In this document: positions 7,895 through 17,985 of the stretch, piece after piece
Position numbering within the stretch: position 1 is the stretch's first letter
Layout: each line of letters opens with the position of its first letter
NCBI GenBank assembly: GCA_944320815.1
Contig: CALUIZ010000017.1
Location: 1-64,000, forward strand
Source of the DNA: an uncultured Phocaeicola sp.
GTDB lineage: Bacteria; Bacteroidota; Bacteroidia; Bacteroidales; Bacteroidaceae
Length of the DNA stretch: 64,000 nt
Reading direction: 5' to 3'
Translations under genes and position numbers: made by a program
The notes under the pieces: generated by a model
The model's database searches: none
Told to the model about the DNA's origin: nothing
Seen by the model: only the letters and a program-made list of their open reading frames with translations

Positions 7895-10800
7895 ATGCAA
7901 GATTTTGTTCATCTACACGTACATACCCAATATTCAATACTCGACGGACAGGCATCCATTCCCCGGCTGGTAGACAAGGCCATAGCGAACGGAATGCGCG
8001 GAATTGCCATAACCGACCATGGAGACATGTTCGGCATCAAGGAGTTCTTCAACTATGTAAACAAAAAGAACGGAGGAACGAACGGCGAAATAAAGGATCT
8101 GAAGAAACGCATTTCCGCATTGGAAAGCGGCAAGGAGAAAGTGGAAGACCCGCAGGCGGAAATCGCTTCCTGCAGACGGCAGATCGAAGAGGCGCAGAAA
8201 AAGCTCTTCAAGCCTATATTCGGATGTGAGATGTATGTGGCGCGCCGGAGTATGGAGGACAAAGACGGGAAGCAGGACCAGAGCGGCTACCATCTGGTAG
8301 TGCTGGCCAAAAATCTGAAGGGATACCACAATCTCATCAAACTGGTGTCGAAAGCATGGACCAAAGGGTTCTACATGCGTCCGCGTACTGACCGATCCGA
8401 ACTGGAAAAATATCATGAAGGATTGATTGTCTGTTCGGCCTGTCTGGGTGGGGAAGTGCCCAAAAAGATAACTGCCGGCCAGTTTGAAGAAGCGGAAGAA
8501 GCTATCCGCTGGTACAAGAACTTGTTCGGCGATGACTATTATCTGGAACTGCAGCGGCACAAAGCCACCGTACCCCGTGCCAACCACGAGACCTACAAAC
8601 TCCAGCAGACGGTGAACGAAAAGCTGATTGAATACGCAAGGAAATATCATATCAAACTGGTATGTACCAACGACGTGCACTTTGTGGATGAAGAAAACGC
8701 CGAGGCGCACGACCGTCTCATCTGCCTAAGTACGGGAAAGGACCTGGACGACCCCAACCGTATGCTCTATTCCAAACAAGAGTGGATGAAGACGCGCGAG
8801 GAAATGAATGAAATCTTTGCAGACATTCCGGAAGCGCTGGCCAACACTACGGAAGTGTGCGACAAGGTGGAATTCTATTCCATCGACCACGCGCCGATAA
8901 TGCCCACTTTCTCCATTCCTGAAGAATTCGGAACAGAAGAGGAATACCGGAAGAAGTTTACTGAAGAAGACTTGTTCAACGAGTTCACACGCGATGAAAA
9001 CGGGAATGTGGTGATGGACGAGGCAGCGGCAAAAGCCAAAATCGAACGTCTGGGAGGCTACGACAAGCTGTATCGTATCAAACTGGAGGCAGACTATCTG
9101 GCAAAGCTGGCATACGACGGCGCGGTGCGGCGCTATGGAACTGACATGAACGATGAAATCAAGGAACGGCTCAAGTTTGAACTGTATATCATGAAAACCA
9201 TGGGATTCCCGGGCTACTTCCTTATTGTGCAAGACTTCATTAATGCGGCGCGCAACCAGCTTGACGTTTCCGTGGGTCCCGGACGTGGTTCCGCAGCCGG
9301 TTCTGCAGTGGCCTACTGTCTGGGAATCACACAGATAGACCCGATAAAATATGACCTACTTTTCGAACGTTTCCTTAATCCCGACCGTATCTCACTGCCT
9401 GATATCGATGTGGATTTCGATGATGACGGACGCGGACGGGTGTTAAATTGGGTAACGGAAAAATACGGACAAGAGAAGGTGGCGCACATCATCACTTACG
9501 GCACAATGGCCACCAAACTTGCCATCAAGGACGTGGCACGGGTGCAGAAGCTTCCGTTGTCTGAATCGGACCGGCTGTGCAAACTTGTCCCGGACAAGAT
9601 TCCCGACAAGAAACTGAACCTTGCCAATGCCATCGCCTACGTTCCGGAACTTCAGGAGGCGGAAACGTCTTCCAATCCGGTTCTGCGCGACACAATCAAA
9701 TATGCCAAGATGCTTGAAGGCAACGTGCGCAATACGGGTGTACATGCCTGCGGCACCATTATCTGCAGGGATGACATCACCGACTGGGTGCCTGTAAGCA
9801 CGGCAGACGATAAGGAAACGGGCGAAAAAATGCTCGTCACCCAATACGAAGGTTCCGTGATTGAAGATACGGGACTTATCAAGATGGACTTTCTGGGACT
9901 CAAAACATTGTCCATCATCAAGGAAGCTATCGAGAATATCCGCCAAAGCAAAGGCATCGAACTGAACATCGATGAAATCCCGATTGACGACCCCGCCACC
10001 TACAAGCTGTACAGTGACGGACGGACCATCGGAACATTCCAGTTCGAATCGGCCGGAATGCAGAAGTATCTGCGTGAGCTCCAGCCTTCCACGTTCGAGG
10101 ACCTCATCGCCATGAATGCTCTCTACCGGCCGGGGCCGATGGATTACATCCCTGATTTCATCGACCGCAAACATGGACGAAAGCCTATCGAATACGATAT
10201 TCCCATCATGGAGAAATATCTGAAGGACACCTATGGGATTACAGTCTACCAGGAGCAGGTGATGCTTCTTTCACGTCTGCTGGCCGACTTCACCCGTGGG
10301 GAATCGGACGCACTCCGCAAAGCCATGGGAAAGAAGCTGCGCGACAAGCTGGACCATATGAAACCGAAATTCATCGAAGGGGGGAAAAAGAACGGACACG
10401 ACCCGAAGGTGCTCGAGAAGATATGGACAGACTGGGAGAAGTTCGCTTCCTATGCATTCAATAAGTCGCATGCTACCTGCTATTCGTGGGTGGCCTACCA
10501 GACGGCTTATCTGAAAGCCAACTATCCTTCGGAATACATGGCAGCCACCATGAGCCGCAACATCTCGAACATCACTGAAATCACCAAACTGATGGACGAA
10601 TGCAAAGCTACAGGCATCCATGTACTCGGCCCTGACGTGAATGAAAGTAATCTGAAATTCTCAGTCAACCACCACGGAGACATCCGGTTCGGACTAGGAG
10701 CCGTGAAGGGAGTGGGAGAATCGGCTGTACAGAGCATACTTGAAGAAAGGAAAAAGAACGGCCCGTTCAAAGGAATCTTCGACTTCGTACAGCGTGTCAA

Positions 10801-11692
10801 TCTCTCCGCATGCAACCGGAAAAACATTGAAAATCTGGCTCTCGCAGGAGGGTTCGACAGTTTTACGGAAATCAGGCGTGAAGATTTCTTCCTGAAGAAC
10901 TCCAAAGAAGAGACTTTTGTGGAAACATTGGTACGCTATGGAGCGAAATATCAGGCAGACAAATCGGCTGCCACCAACTCACTCTTCGGTGACGCGTTCG
11001 AAATAGAGGTAGCCACACCGGAAATCACACATGCTCCGTCATGGACAGACCTGGAACGTCTGAACAAGGAACGTGAACTGGTGGGCATCTATCTTTCCGC
11101 TCACCCGCTGGATGAGTTTGCCGTAATACTCGAGAACGTATGCAATGTCCACATGACTGACCTTAACGACCTTTCACCACTGCAAAACCACGACCTCATA
11201 CTTGGAGGCATCGTAACGGGGGTGCGCGAAGGTTACACCAAAACAGGAAAGCCCTATGGCATCGCCAAAATGGAGGACTATTCCGGTTCCGCCGAATTTG
11301 CCTTTTTCGGCAATGAATGGGTAGAGAAAAAGAACTACTTTGCAGAGGGAATGTTCCTGTTCATGCGAGGGAAATGCCAGCCGAAACAATGGCGTCAGGA
11401 CGAATGGGAGGTAAAAATAAATACGATAGAATTACTCTCAGACGTAAAAGAGAATGCCATCAACAAAATAACGGTCAGTGTCCCTCTGTCAGTTATCGAC
11501 GAACAGATGATTACGGAATTCTCATCCAAGGTGAAGGCTAATCCGGGAAAAGCTGAACTCTGCTTCCTGATACATGATGAAAATGGACAAATGTATCTCA
11601 ACCTGAGTTCACACTCAATAAAGGTATCCGTACAAAAAGATTTAATCAATTATTTAAAAGAACAACCGCAGTTGGAGTATAAAATAAATTAG
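7895..11692 (+). CDS. dnaE: DNA polymerase III alpha subunit
   Basis: 1265 aa, catalytic subunit of the replicative polymerase. Order: PHP domain from residue 1 (FVHLHVHTQYSILDG, AITDHGDMFG); palm/fingers with VGPGRGSAAGSAVAYCLG (~458) and PDIDVDFDDDGRGRV (~500), which holds the catalytic aspartates; thumb and helix-hairpin-helix region (~880-1000); and an OB fold near 1103-1150 (LILGGIVTGVREGYTKTGKP). A charged insertion at ~50-110 of the PHP domain (GGTNGEIKDLKKRISALESG) looks like a lineage-specific coiled segment and helps explain the length (~1160 in E. coli). trxA follows 40 nt downstream with its own promoter. Confidence 0.97.
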   Translation: MQDFVHLHVHTQYSILDGQASIPRLVDKAIANGMRGIAITDHGDMFGIKEFFNYVNKKNGGTNGEIKDLKKRISALESGKEKVEDPQAEIASCRRQIEEAQKKLFKPIFGCEMYVARRSMEDKDGKQDQSGYHLVVLAKNLKGYHNLIKLVSKAWTKGFYMRPRTDRSELEKYHEGLIVCSACLGGEVPKKITAGQFEEAEEAIRWYKNLFGDDYYLELQRHKATVPRANHETYKLQQTVNEKLIEYARKYHIKLVCTNDVHFVDEENAEAHDRLICLSTGKDLDDPNRMLYSKQEWMKTREEMNEIFADIPEALANTTEVCDKVEFYSIDHAPIMPTFSIPEEFGTEEEYRKKFTEEDLFNEFTRDENGNVVMDEAAAKAKIERLGGYDKLYRIKLEADYLAKLAYDGAVRRYGTDMNDEIKERLKFELYIMKTMGFPGYFLIVQDFINAARNQLDVSVGPGRGSAAGSAVAYCLGITQIDPIKYDLLFERFLNPDRISLPDIDVDFDDDGRGRVLNWVTEKYGQEKVAHIITYGTMATKLAIKDVARVQKLPLSESDRLCKLVPDKIPDKKLNLANAIAYVPELQEAETSSNPVLRDTIKYAKMLEGNVRNTGVHACGTIICRDDITDWVPVSTADDKETGEKMLVTQYEGSVIEDTGLIKMDFLGLKTLSIIKEAIENIRQSKGIELNIDEIPIDDPATYKLYSDGRTIGTFQFESAGMQKYLRELQPSTFEDLIAMNALYRPGPMDYIPDFIDRKHGRKPIEYDIPIMEKYLKDTYGITVYQEQVMLLSRLLADFTRGESDALRKAMGKKLRDKLDHMKPKFIEGGKKNGHDPKVLEKIWTDWEKFASYAFNKSHATCYSWVAYQTAYLKANYPSEYMAATMSRNISNITEITKLMDECKATGIHVLGPDVNESNLKFSVNHHGDIRFGLGAVKGVGESAVQSILEERKKNGPFKGIFDFVQRVNLSACNRKNIENLALAGGFDSFTEIRREDFFLKNSKEETFVETLVRYGAKYQADKSAATNSLFGDAFEIEVATPEITHAPSWTDLERLNKERELVGIYLSAHPLDEFAVILENVCNVHMTDLNDLSPLQNHDLILGGIVTGVREGYTKTGKPYGIAKMEDYSGSAEFAFFGNEWVEKKNYFAEGMFLFMRGKCQPKQWRQDEWEVKINTIELLSDVKENAINKITVSVPLSVIDEQMITEFSSKVKANPGKAELCFLIHDENGQMYLNLSSHSIKVSVQKDLINYLKEQPQLEYKIN

Positions 11693-11702
11693 TCTATATT
11701 TG
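11671..11702 (+). promoter_or_regulatory. trxA promoter
   Basis: GTTG (11671-11674), 20 nt, TATATTTG (11695-11702), 30 nt before the trxA start. The -33 element overlaps the 3' end of dnaE. Confidence 0.65.
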
Positions 11703-11732
11703 TACAGAATTTTCTCTTAAAAACATACAACT

Positions 11733-12047
11733 ATGGCATTGAACATTAAAGATGACAATTTTGAAGCTATCGTAGCCGAAGGGAAACCCGTCGTACTCGA
11801 TTTCTGGGCTACATGGTGCGGTCCCTGCCGCCAAATCGCTCCTTACATTGAAGAGCTGGTCGAAGCCTACAAGGACAAAGTGAACATCGGGAAATGCGAT
11901 GTGGATGAAAATGATGAGCTTCCTGCACGCTTTGGAGTTCGTAACATTCCGACCGTACTGTTCATCAAAAATGGAGAAGTTGTCGACAAACAAGTGGGAG
12001 CCACTACCAAGTCGGCTCTGCAGGCCAAAATTGAGGCACTTCTCTGA
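11733..12047 (+). CDS. trxA: Thioredoxin
   Basis: 104 aa, cytoplasmic disulfide reductase. The redox motif is [19 protein letters not shown] with WCGPC at about residues 29-33. The cis-proline loop ([15 protein letters not shown]) and the usual size of about 105 aa are present. No signal peptide, so it is the cytoplasmic type. It has its own promoter and is followed 34 nt later by a small acidic protein gene, probably in the same transcript, ending at the 12441 terminator. Confidence 0.97.
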   Translation: MALNIKDDNFEAIVAEGKPVVLDFWATWCGPCRQIAPYIEELVEAYKDKVNIGKCDVDENDELPARFGVRNIPTVLFIKNGEVVDKQVGATTKSALQAKIEALL

Positions 12048-12081
12048 GAACACCTGAAATCTCATTTAAAACGATATAATT

Positions 12082-12417
12082 ATGGGAATGGACGACGATT
12101 TTTTGTTGGAAGACGAGGACGATGAAAAAACCATCGAGTTCATCAAGAGCTATCTGCCTCAGGAAATGAAAGACGCATTTTCGGATGATGACCTTAATTA
12201 CATCCTTGACGTAATCGTTGATTATTACACCACCAGCGGATGCCTGGACACCCAGCCCGATGAAGAAGGATATATCAACATTGATCAGGATGAAATTGTG
12301 GACTACATCATGAAAGAGTCAACGAAAGACGGAATGGGTCCATTTGACCCGGAAGCTGTCTACTTTGTAGTACAGGGAGAAATGGAATACGGGAATCAAC
12401 TGGGAGAAGTGGAATAA
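12082..12417 (+). CDS. Conserved small acidic protein of unknown function
   Basis: 111 aa, very acidic at the N-terminus (DDDFLLEDEDDEKTIEF) and through most of its length. Predicted helical, no signal peptide, no membrane segment, no metal or catalytic motif. Its place behind trxA, before a shared terminator, suggests co-transcription. I recall similar acidic proteins behind trxA in Bacteroides genomes, but no function. Confidence 0.8.
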   Translation: MGMDDDFLLEDEDDEKTIEFIKSYLPQEMKDAFSDDDLNYILDVIVDYYTTSGCLDTQPDEEGYINIDQDEIVDYIMKESTKDGMGPFDPEAVYFVVQGEMEYGNQLGEVE

Positions 12418-12440
12418 ATCTTCCAGAATCTATTTTACAG

Positions 12441-12475
12441 AAGAAAGGGAGTCGCGCGTTGCGGCTCCCTTTCTT
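12441..12475 (+). terminator. Terminator of the trxA transcript
   Basis: 15-bp stem (12441-12455 with 12461-12475) with one G-U pair, 5-nt loop and T-rich 3' side, 23 nt after the stop. It also separates trxA from the convergent lyase gene. Confidence 0.85.
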
Positions 12476-12489
12476 TATATTGTCAGGAA

Positions 12490-15400
12490 TCATTCTTTCA
12501 TCAGCCTGACATCATAGCTTCGTCCTTCACGACATACGAATTGCAGCACTGTATGCTTCTTATCGCTTGAAATGACCTTCACATTCGGCAACGCACTCTC
12601 CGACAGTGTCCACCTTCCGTTCAAGGTCACGGTAACGGGGATTTCCTGGCTTTCATTGAACTTCCATGGACGTGAATAGATGCTCCGCTCTATACGCTTC
12701 CCTTCATGGTCAAAAGCCTCATCGCTGGGTCCGCGGTATAAAGCCAGGTCCGGTTGCGCCACAGTAAGAAGAATCTGCTCACCTTCAAGTTCCTTCACCA
12801 TCGCAAGGCAACATGTATCCGTCTTCTCAATCCATTCGCCCGGCAATTCACCTGAAGGAGTTTCAAACAACACATACGAGGTAAGCTTTTCCGGTTCAGA
12901 GAACACAATATGCGCATTCCGGTTGCGTTGAAGCACCTTATATGCAGGGTTCTTCGCGAATGCCTCCAGAGTTGACTTGTCGGTTTGAGGAAGCACGGCA
13001 TACTCATAAGCAGCACCTTCCGGCGCTTTTCCATGATCGAAGACCAAAGACACCCAGTCACCGGAAGTCGGTTTCACGCTCCGTTCCCCGACCGTTGTCT
13101 GCGGGAAATTTTTCTCGAACTTCGTGTCCCCTTTCACATAGTATCCCTCCCCGTTCGGTGCAAGGAAAGTCTTTCCGTCACTTGCATATTGTTCCCAATA
13201 AGACTTCTCCCCGGGAGTAATGGCCGCCAACTGAAATACAGTAGTCTCGGTCGGATAGTCCTTGTTCTGGTTTTCTATGTCAGACCCTAAAGCGACAATC
13301 CTGTCGCCGAAGAAATGATAAGATATGCGGGCACGATGCGAGCCGTTATACTTGTCATGCTCATGCAGCACCATTCCGAAGTTCCCGTTTTCACGCTCCT
13401 GCGAGAGTCCTCCGGCAAAAGCCTCATCCGAATAAAGCATCTCCTCAAATCCGGAATCCGTATCCACATTCAGCACCTTCGCGCGCAACAGGTCGAAAGG
13501 CAGATGAATGGAAGTGACACCCGGTATACGGTTCCAGTCGAACCCGTTCTCCTGCCATCCGCTCGTGGCGAAAGTGACATACTGGTCCGGACGTGAAGTC
13601 AATATCTGCATACTTCCATAACCCAGATAACGTCCGTAGAAATTGGCATCAAGATAATGTTCCGCACTCCAGAGATAGCGGGAAGAACCTCTGACAACCG
13701 CCGCCCAATTGCTTCTTCTCTGCACGGAGACACATCCATATCCCAAAGCGAGGTTTCCCTGCGGGTCACCTTCCGGCTTGAATCCTTCTCCGGTCAGCTC
13801 ACGCTTGATTTTCTTTTCAAGTCCGGTCAGTTTCTTCGGGAGATAATCCGGTTCGTCCGCACTCTTCACTTCCGGTGCCTCCACCAGACGAAGATAGGCA
13901 GCCGCCATGTCGGCATCATATTCCCGTCTGCCGTCGGGCGTACCGGAGATAGCCATCATGCCATACTGCACAGGAATCAGTTTCCCCTTTCCATTGGGAT
14001 GACGTCCGGACATCGACAGCGGGAACTGCGTACGGTTGCAATAGAAGCGCATGGCCAAAAGCACATCCTTCACGGTCTGATGAGCCAGTTCAGATACGGC
14101 AAACGTAGTGCCGCTCATCAGATAAATCATGTTGGTCGCCCCGTCCAGACCTCCGACCGCATAAGCCGGATAATTGTTGCAATGATGGAAAGCCGCTCCA
14201 TCACTCTTGAACGAGCCGGCCAAACCGGGAGCCGGACGGCATCCGTAATCAATCCAGCGGGAGAAGGCACGCAAGTAACGCAACTTTTCCGGAGTGTCTT
14301 CCATCATCAGAATGCTTGCGATACGTCCTGAAGTCTGGGTGTTGAACGAGTCCATGTCGATTCCGTTCCCCTCAGGCTTCGGATAAACCTCGTTCGTGAT
14401 GGCATACCAGCGCATGGTAGCCTCAGCCTCCGCCAGACACCCCTCTTCACGCAGCACATCCTTCATCAGGAAATACGAAAGATAGAGATTCCGCACACTA
14501 TAACCGTAGTGGTGGATATTCCCCCAGCAGCTTCCATAAGCAACCCCCTGGTCGGTGATATGGTCATACATCGCCATGAACTTGTCACGCATCTCTTTCT
14601 TGAGTTCCGGTTCTTCCGCATTGTTGTAAGCGTTCGCGATGTCCTTCATCAGGTCGAAATAGGCCTTCATCTCCATGCCTAGTTTGGTGAACATGTCCTT
14701 GTCCCAGTTCGGAATCATCCGTTCGTAGGCCTCCGACTGACGCACCATAAAGATAGGCAGGCCGCTCACCTTTCCGTCCTTATAAGTGATACGATACGCA
14801 TCATACCGTTTCCTTATCTTGTCAATCTGCTTCTGGGACACCTTGCCCGGAGTATAAATCAGTTCGCGGAAACGCTTCTCCATCAGGTGCATGTCGGCCT
14901 TCTCTTTCTCCGAAACAGGATTCAGGGGAAGGTCGGTAGTCCACAACGAATGCGGATAAATGACGAGCCAGTGGTTCGTAACCCCTTTATGCACAAAGGG
15001 CACCTGCACGTCCGGAGCCTGCTGGCGTGCGTCCACCTTGACCGCCGTAATCAGATGGTCGATGAACAGTTCGCCGGCCACATCCGGAGCCTGTATGCGG
15101 AGCTCATTCATCCCCAGTTCCGGTTTGCCTTCCATGTCCCTCTCATAGCACACCCATGCGGCACGCCATCCGGTGAAATTGATTCCGAACGGGAAAGAAG
15201 TGCACACCTTCCCGTCCTTCAGAAACTGGAAAGTGATTTTCTTGTCGGCCGCCTTCTCATTATATATCCACACGATGAAGGCCGACAGATAGGTGTCTTT
15301 TCCCGTAGGGTCTTTCTCTTCAAACTTCAAGTCTTTCTTCAGAGTCAGCACCGCCCCCGGCTGATAAGTCCACCGGAGCGAATGTGTACCGTCCTTGTAA

Positions 15401-15567
15401 TGTGCATCAGAGATGGCCAGTGAAGAAGCGTCAACCTGCAACTGTGCGGGCACTCCATCCTCGAACGAGAACAGCCGCTCGTTCTTCACCACCTGTGCGG
15501 ACACAGGGGCCATCAGTCCCATAAGGCACAAGGGGAACACCCATTTAATAATTTTCTTTCGTTTCAT
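12490..15567 (-). CDS. Chondroitin sulfate ABC lyase-like polysaccharide lyase, family 8
   Basis: 1025 aa, exported; cleaves chondroitin/dermatan-type glycosaminoglycans by beta-elimination. Signal peptide at 1-24 (MKRKK, then a hydrophobic core ending PVSA). An N-terminal beta-sandwich (~28-190, [15 protein letters not shown]) is followed by the helical toroid (~200-590), with [13 protein letters not shown] (~458-470) and SMSGRHP (~518), matching the His, Tyr and Arg of the catalytic site in chondroitinase ABC. The C-terminal half is the beta-rich lyase-8 region. Length matches ABC lyase (~1000 aa) rather than AC lyase (~700). No transporter or sulfatase gene is beside it. The ATG at 15567 gives the signal peptide. 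ABC or related specificity is likely; the exact glycan is not proven. Confidence 0.92.
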   Translation of the reverse strand: MKRKKIIKWVFPLCLMGLMAPVSAQVVKNERLFSFEDGVPAQLQVDASSLAISDAHYKDGTHSLRWTYQPGAVLTLKKDLKFEEKDPTGKDTYLSAFIVWIYNEKAADKKITFQFLKDGKVCTSFPFGINFTGWRAAWVCYERDMEGKPELGMNELRIQAPDVAGELFIDHLITAVKVDARQQAPDVQVPFVHKGVTNHWLVIYPHSLWTTDLPLNPVSEKEKADMHLMEKRFRELIYTPGKVSQKQIDKIRKRYDAYRITYKDGKVSGLPIFMVRQSEAYERMIPNWDKDMFTKLGMEMKAYFDLMKDIANAYNNAEEPELKKEMRDKFMAMYDHITDQGVAYGSCWGNIHHYGYSVRNLYLSYFLMKDVLREEGCLAEAEATMRWYAITNEVYPKPEGNGIDMDSFNTQTSGRIASILMMEDTPEKLRYLRAFSRWIDYGCRPAPGLAGSFKSDGAAFHHCNNYPAYAVGGLDGATNMIYLMSGTTFAVSELAHQTVKDVLLAMRFYCNRTQFPLSMSGRHPNGKGKLIPVQYGMMAISGTPDGRREYDADMAAAYLRLVEAPEVKSADEPDYLPKKLTGLEKKIKRELTGEGFKPEGDPQGNLALGYGCVSVQRRSNWAAVVRGSSRYLWSAEHYLDANFYGRYLGYGSMQILTSRPDQYVTFATSGWQENGFDWNRIPGVTSIHLPFDLLRAKVLNVDTDSGFEEMLYSDEAFAGGLSQERENGNFGMVLHEHDKYNGSHRARISYHFFGDRIVALGSDIENQNKDYPTETTVFQLAAITPGEKSYWEQYASDGKTFLAPNGEGYYVKGDTKFEKNFPQTTVGERSVKPTSGDWVSLVFDHGKAPEGAAYEYAVLPQTDKSTLEAFAKNPAYKVLQRNRNAHIVFSEPEKLTSYVLFETPSGELPGEWIEKTDTCCLAMVKELEGEQILLTVAQPDLALYRGPSDEAFDHEGKRIERSIYSRPWKFNESQEIPVTVTLNGRWTLSESALPNVKVISSDKKHTVLQFVCREGRSYDVRLMKE

Positions 15568-15598
15568 AGCGAAGATTTTATCAATAAATTAATAATTG

Positions 15599-15606
15599 CA
15601 AAGATA
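15599..15606 (-). promoter_or_regulatory. -7 box of the lyase gene
   Basis: TATCTTTG on the minus strand, 31 nt upstream of the start codon. No consensus -33 box, as is common for regulated polysaccharide-use genes. Confidence 0.6.
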
Positions 15607-15712
15607 ACATTTCTTCGGTGAAACGGAAATGCCAGAAAGGATAAAATGACGAATCAGAAAGATTCTTCATTCTGAGAACTGCCGCACGAAGCTTTGCCGC
15701 AGCACATAACGC

Positions 15713-15758
15713 ATTCAGGCAGTCTTCTCCGGGGGAAAAAGGAGAAGACTGCCTGAAT
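15713..15758 (-). terminator. Long perfect hairpin behind the glsB-like gene
   Basis: 18-bp perfect stem (15713-15730 with 15741-15758) with a purine-rich 10-nt loop, 19 nt after the glsB-like stop. There is no U tract on either strand, so it could act as a transcript-end stabiliser or a factor-assisted terminator instead of a classic intrinsic one. Confidence 0.55.
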
Positions 15759-15777
15759 CAGTCGGACAAAAAATATG

Positions 15778-16770
15778 TTACATCTTCTTTATTCTGTTCA
15801 CTATCGGATTTACAGACGAGGTGATGTCCAGAGCCTCCGGATGCTCTTTTATGAAAGATTCAATATGGCGGACACGCTTTTCCTCCAGAATCTCGTCGAC
15901 AGCTATCAGGATACCGGTTTCCTCCACATCCCCGAAACCGTCGTTTATGGCCGTGCCGAACATACGCATTGTAGGAGAAAGGCCCATATAAGCATTCACC
16001 AATGGCGGAATATTGTATCCCAGCTTTCTGATTTCCGTGTTGAGCACCTTATAGTCATCCTTGAACGTATCGTGGCAGAACAGCTTTTCCAGCACCTCCG
16101 GGTCGGTCTCTATCTGAAGCGGATGTTCGGGAATGATCAGCTTTTCCTTGTCGCCGAAATGTTTCCGCAGGAAATACAGAATCATGTCACGTCCGAAGCG
16201 GTTGTAGCTCGGGTACATCGTCATCTTGCCAAACAGATATTTCACCTGGGGCATCACCACGGTAAGCGCACCCAAACCGTCCCACAGATTGTCGAGTGCG
16301 AACAAACCTTTCGATCCAGCCCTTGTAGACTGATACTCGAGCGTGACAAACGAACGTCCCAGCTCGATTGTGGCCGGAAGATATTCCTTCAGGAACCTGT
16401 CGGAGAACTTGAACATGTGTGCGGTGGCCAATATCGGTTCCCCCTTCTCGTCAAATTCCACCTCATCGCCCGGAAGATAACGGTAACCTCCAAGAATCTC
16501 TTCCGATTCGGGATTCCAGACAATCAACTGATAATAAGGATTTTCCATGAGGTCATATTCATCAAGGTCCATCGGCTTCCCCGTGCCTCCTCCTGCCGCG
16601 CGGAAAGCGATTTCACGCAGACGGCCTATTTCCTTCAGCACGTTCGGCGCATTTTTCCACGTAACGACATAGATTTCATTGTTGCTCTTGTTCGTGAACC
16701 TCAATCGTCTGTCTTCCGTCAGTTCCGACTTCAGAACCTTTCTGTCAATCGGCGCAATAATTTCTTCCAT
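15778..16770 (-). CDS. glsB: Glycine N-acyltransferase (GlsB-like, acyl-glycine lipid synthesis)
   Basis: 330 aa, GNAT-like acyltransferase of the Acetyltransf_5 / hemolysin-like type. In Bacteroides this family joins a 3-hydroxy fatty acid from acyl-ACP to glycine, making commendamide, the precursor of glycine lipids. Recognisable pieces: RLREIAFRAAGGGTGKPMDL (~48-68), ILGGYRYLPGDE (~92-103) and an ELGRSFV block (~136), the usual core of this family. It lies 27 nt downstream of the partner acyltransferase, so both are in one operon (glsA first). Assignment is by family resemblance and pairing. Confidence 0.82.
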   Translation of the reverse strand: MEEIIAPIDRKVLKSELTEDRRLRFTNKSNNEIYVVTWKNAPNVLKEIGRLREIAFRAAGGGTGKPMDLDEYDLMENPYYQLIVWNPESEEILGGYRYLPGDEVEFDEKGEPILATAHMFKFSDRFLKEYLPATIELGRSFVTLEYQSTRAGSKGLFALDNLWDGLGALTVVMPQVKYLFGKMTMYPSYNRFGRDMILYFLRKHFGDKEKLIIPEHPLQIETDPEVLEKLFCHDTFKDDYKVLNTEIRKLGYNIPPLVNAYMGLSPTMRMFGTAINDGFGDVEETGILIAVDEILEEKRVRHIESFIKEHPEALDITSSVNPIVNRIKKM

Positions 16771-16797
16771 ATATTCTAATAATCTCGTAATCCACTT

Positions 16798-17616
16798 TTA
16801 AAGTTTATAAACCAGTTCGCGCACATAGTCGGCCCATTCCGACGGAGTCTTCGATTTGTCGAATGTCTGCCAAGGTATCGGCTTCCCGATAGTCACCCGG
16901 AAGGTCTTGTGACGGTTCTTGTACATCTCATCCGCCAGATACAGCATCGCTATGTTGAACTTTATCCCCAGAAACTTGCATGCGTTGGCCAGATTGTAAA
17001 AGAAATTGGAGTTTCTTCCCTCAAAATGAATGGGCACCACATCTCTCCGCGTTTCCACGCTTTTCGTCACGAATGCCTTTTTCCATGGCAAGTCCTTGAT
17101 TATCCCGTGTTGCCGCCGTGAGCAGATTCCCGCCGGGAACATGATGATATGCGAATCTGAACGGAAACCCGCCTCCACCATCTTCGGAAAATCGCGCGAC
17201 TGCGACCCGGTCTTGTTTATCGGTATGCAGAGCGGCGCAAGCCCGTGAAGGTTCATCAGCAAGTCATTGACCAGATACTTTATGCGCCCGCCGTAATGTT
17301 TCCCCAAAATATATCCGAGCGCGATTCCGTCCTGCCCTCCCAGCGGATGGTTGGAAACAAATGTACACAGCCCTTCCGACGGAAGATTTTCCATTCCTTC
17401 CACTTCAAGCCTGATGTCCAGATATTCCACACAAGCTTCAAGAAAGTCCACTCCCGTCTTGTCCGAAACGCTCATAAGGAAAGCGTTGATTTCATCCTGA
17501 TGGACAATCCGTTTCAAATATGATATGAGAAAGCGCGGGACACGGTCGGCCTTTTTGCCGGCCTTGTCTTTCACCACCTTATCAATATCAATCAGAAACA
17601 TTGATTTTTCAGCCAT
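16798..17616 (-). CDS. glsA: O-acyltransferase (GlsA-like, PlsC family)
   Basis: 272 aa, PlsC/LPLAT-type acyltransferase. It carries VSNHPLGGQDG (~88-98), an HX5D version of the catalytic HX4D motif typical for this subgroup, and IIMFPAGICSRRQHG (~157-171), the substrate-binding FPEG-like motif with Ala for Glu. With the GlsB-like enzyme it would acylate the hydroxyl group of N-acyl-glycine to form a diacylated glycine lipid of the membrane. It is a first gene with its own promoter at 17635-17668. General lysophospholipid acylation is the alternative, but the pairing with glsB argues for glycine lipids. Confidence 0.8.
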   Translation of the reverse strand: MAEKSMFLIDIDKVVKDKAGKKADRVPRFLISYLKRIVHQDEINAFLMSVSDKTGVDFLEACVEYLDIRLEVEGMENLPSEGLCTFVSNHPLGGQDGIALGYILGKHYGGRIKYLVNDLLMNLHGLAPLCIPINKTGSQSRDFPKMVEAGFRSDSHIIMFPAGICSRRQHGIIKDLPWKKAFVTKSVETRRDVVPIHFEGRNSNFFYNLANACKFLGIKFNIAMLYLADEMYKNRHKTFRVTIGKPIPWQTFDKSKTPSEWADYVRELVYKL

Positions 17617-17634
17617 ATTTTCTCATTTACTCTG

Positions 17635-17668
17635 CAAATGTAACTCATCTTTTGAAAAATCAGACAAA
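17635..17668 (-). promoter_or_regulatory. Promoter of the glsA-glsB-like operon
   Basis: Minus strand TTTG (17665-17668), 22 nt, TACATTTG (17635-17642), 18 nt before the glsA-like start. Confidence 0.65.
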
Positions 17669-17751
17669 TTCTTACAGAAAATGCAGTCCCGCCGCATAAA
17701 AAAATTCATTTTCCCCTTCCCCGTTCCGCCTGTCCCGACAGAACGACACAC

Positions 17752-17840
17752 AAAACACCCTGAAACGCGCCGCAGAATATCAGGGAATCCCGACTTGAAT
17801 ACCGGGGAACTTCATCCGAAGCAACGGGGAATTTTTCAGG
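17752..17840 (+). repeat. Degenerate intergenic repeat, copy A
   Basis: Opens with AAAACACCCTGAAAC, then shows GGG-centred units at 17783, 17804 and 17826 (steps of 21 and 22). It aligns without gaps to copy B at 26766-26853. The 369-nt gap 17617-17985 holds this element, the glsA promoter on the minus strand and an AT-rich leader of rsmH; no gene is seen, and no mraZ. Confidence 0.55.
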
Positions 17841-17985
17841 CAGAAATGCCCTACGGATTCCACGGGGCGGCTGTTGATAACTTCTGAAAAATTTCTTACA
17901 AAAAAATGGTGTCCGATTGTATAGAAATATCTAATTTTACAGCTCAATTATAATATAAGGTGAAAACAGATAAAATACAACTACA

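Noticed and set aside
15775..16779. 334-codon plus-strand frame
   Set aside because: Mirror of the glsB-like gene, with no recognisable domain.
17525..17887. 120-codon frame upstream of rsmH as a possible mraZ
   Set aside because: The translation has no MraZ motifs, overlaps the glsA-like gene and repeat A, and is rich in Pro and Arg like a chance frame.
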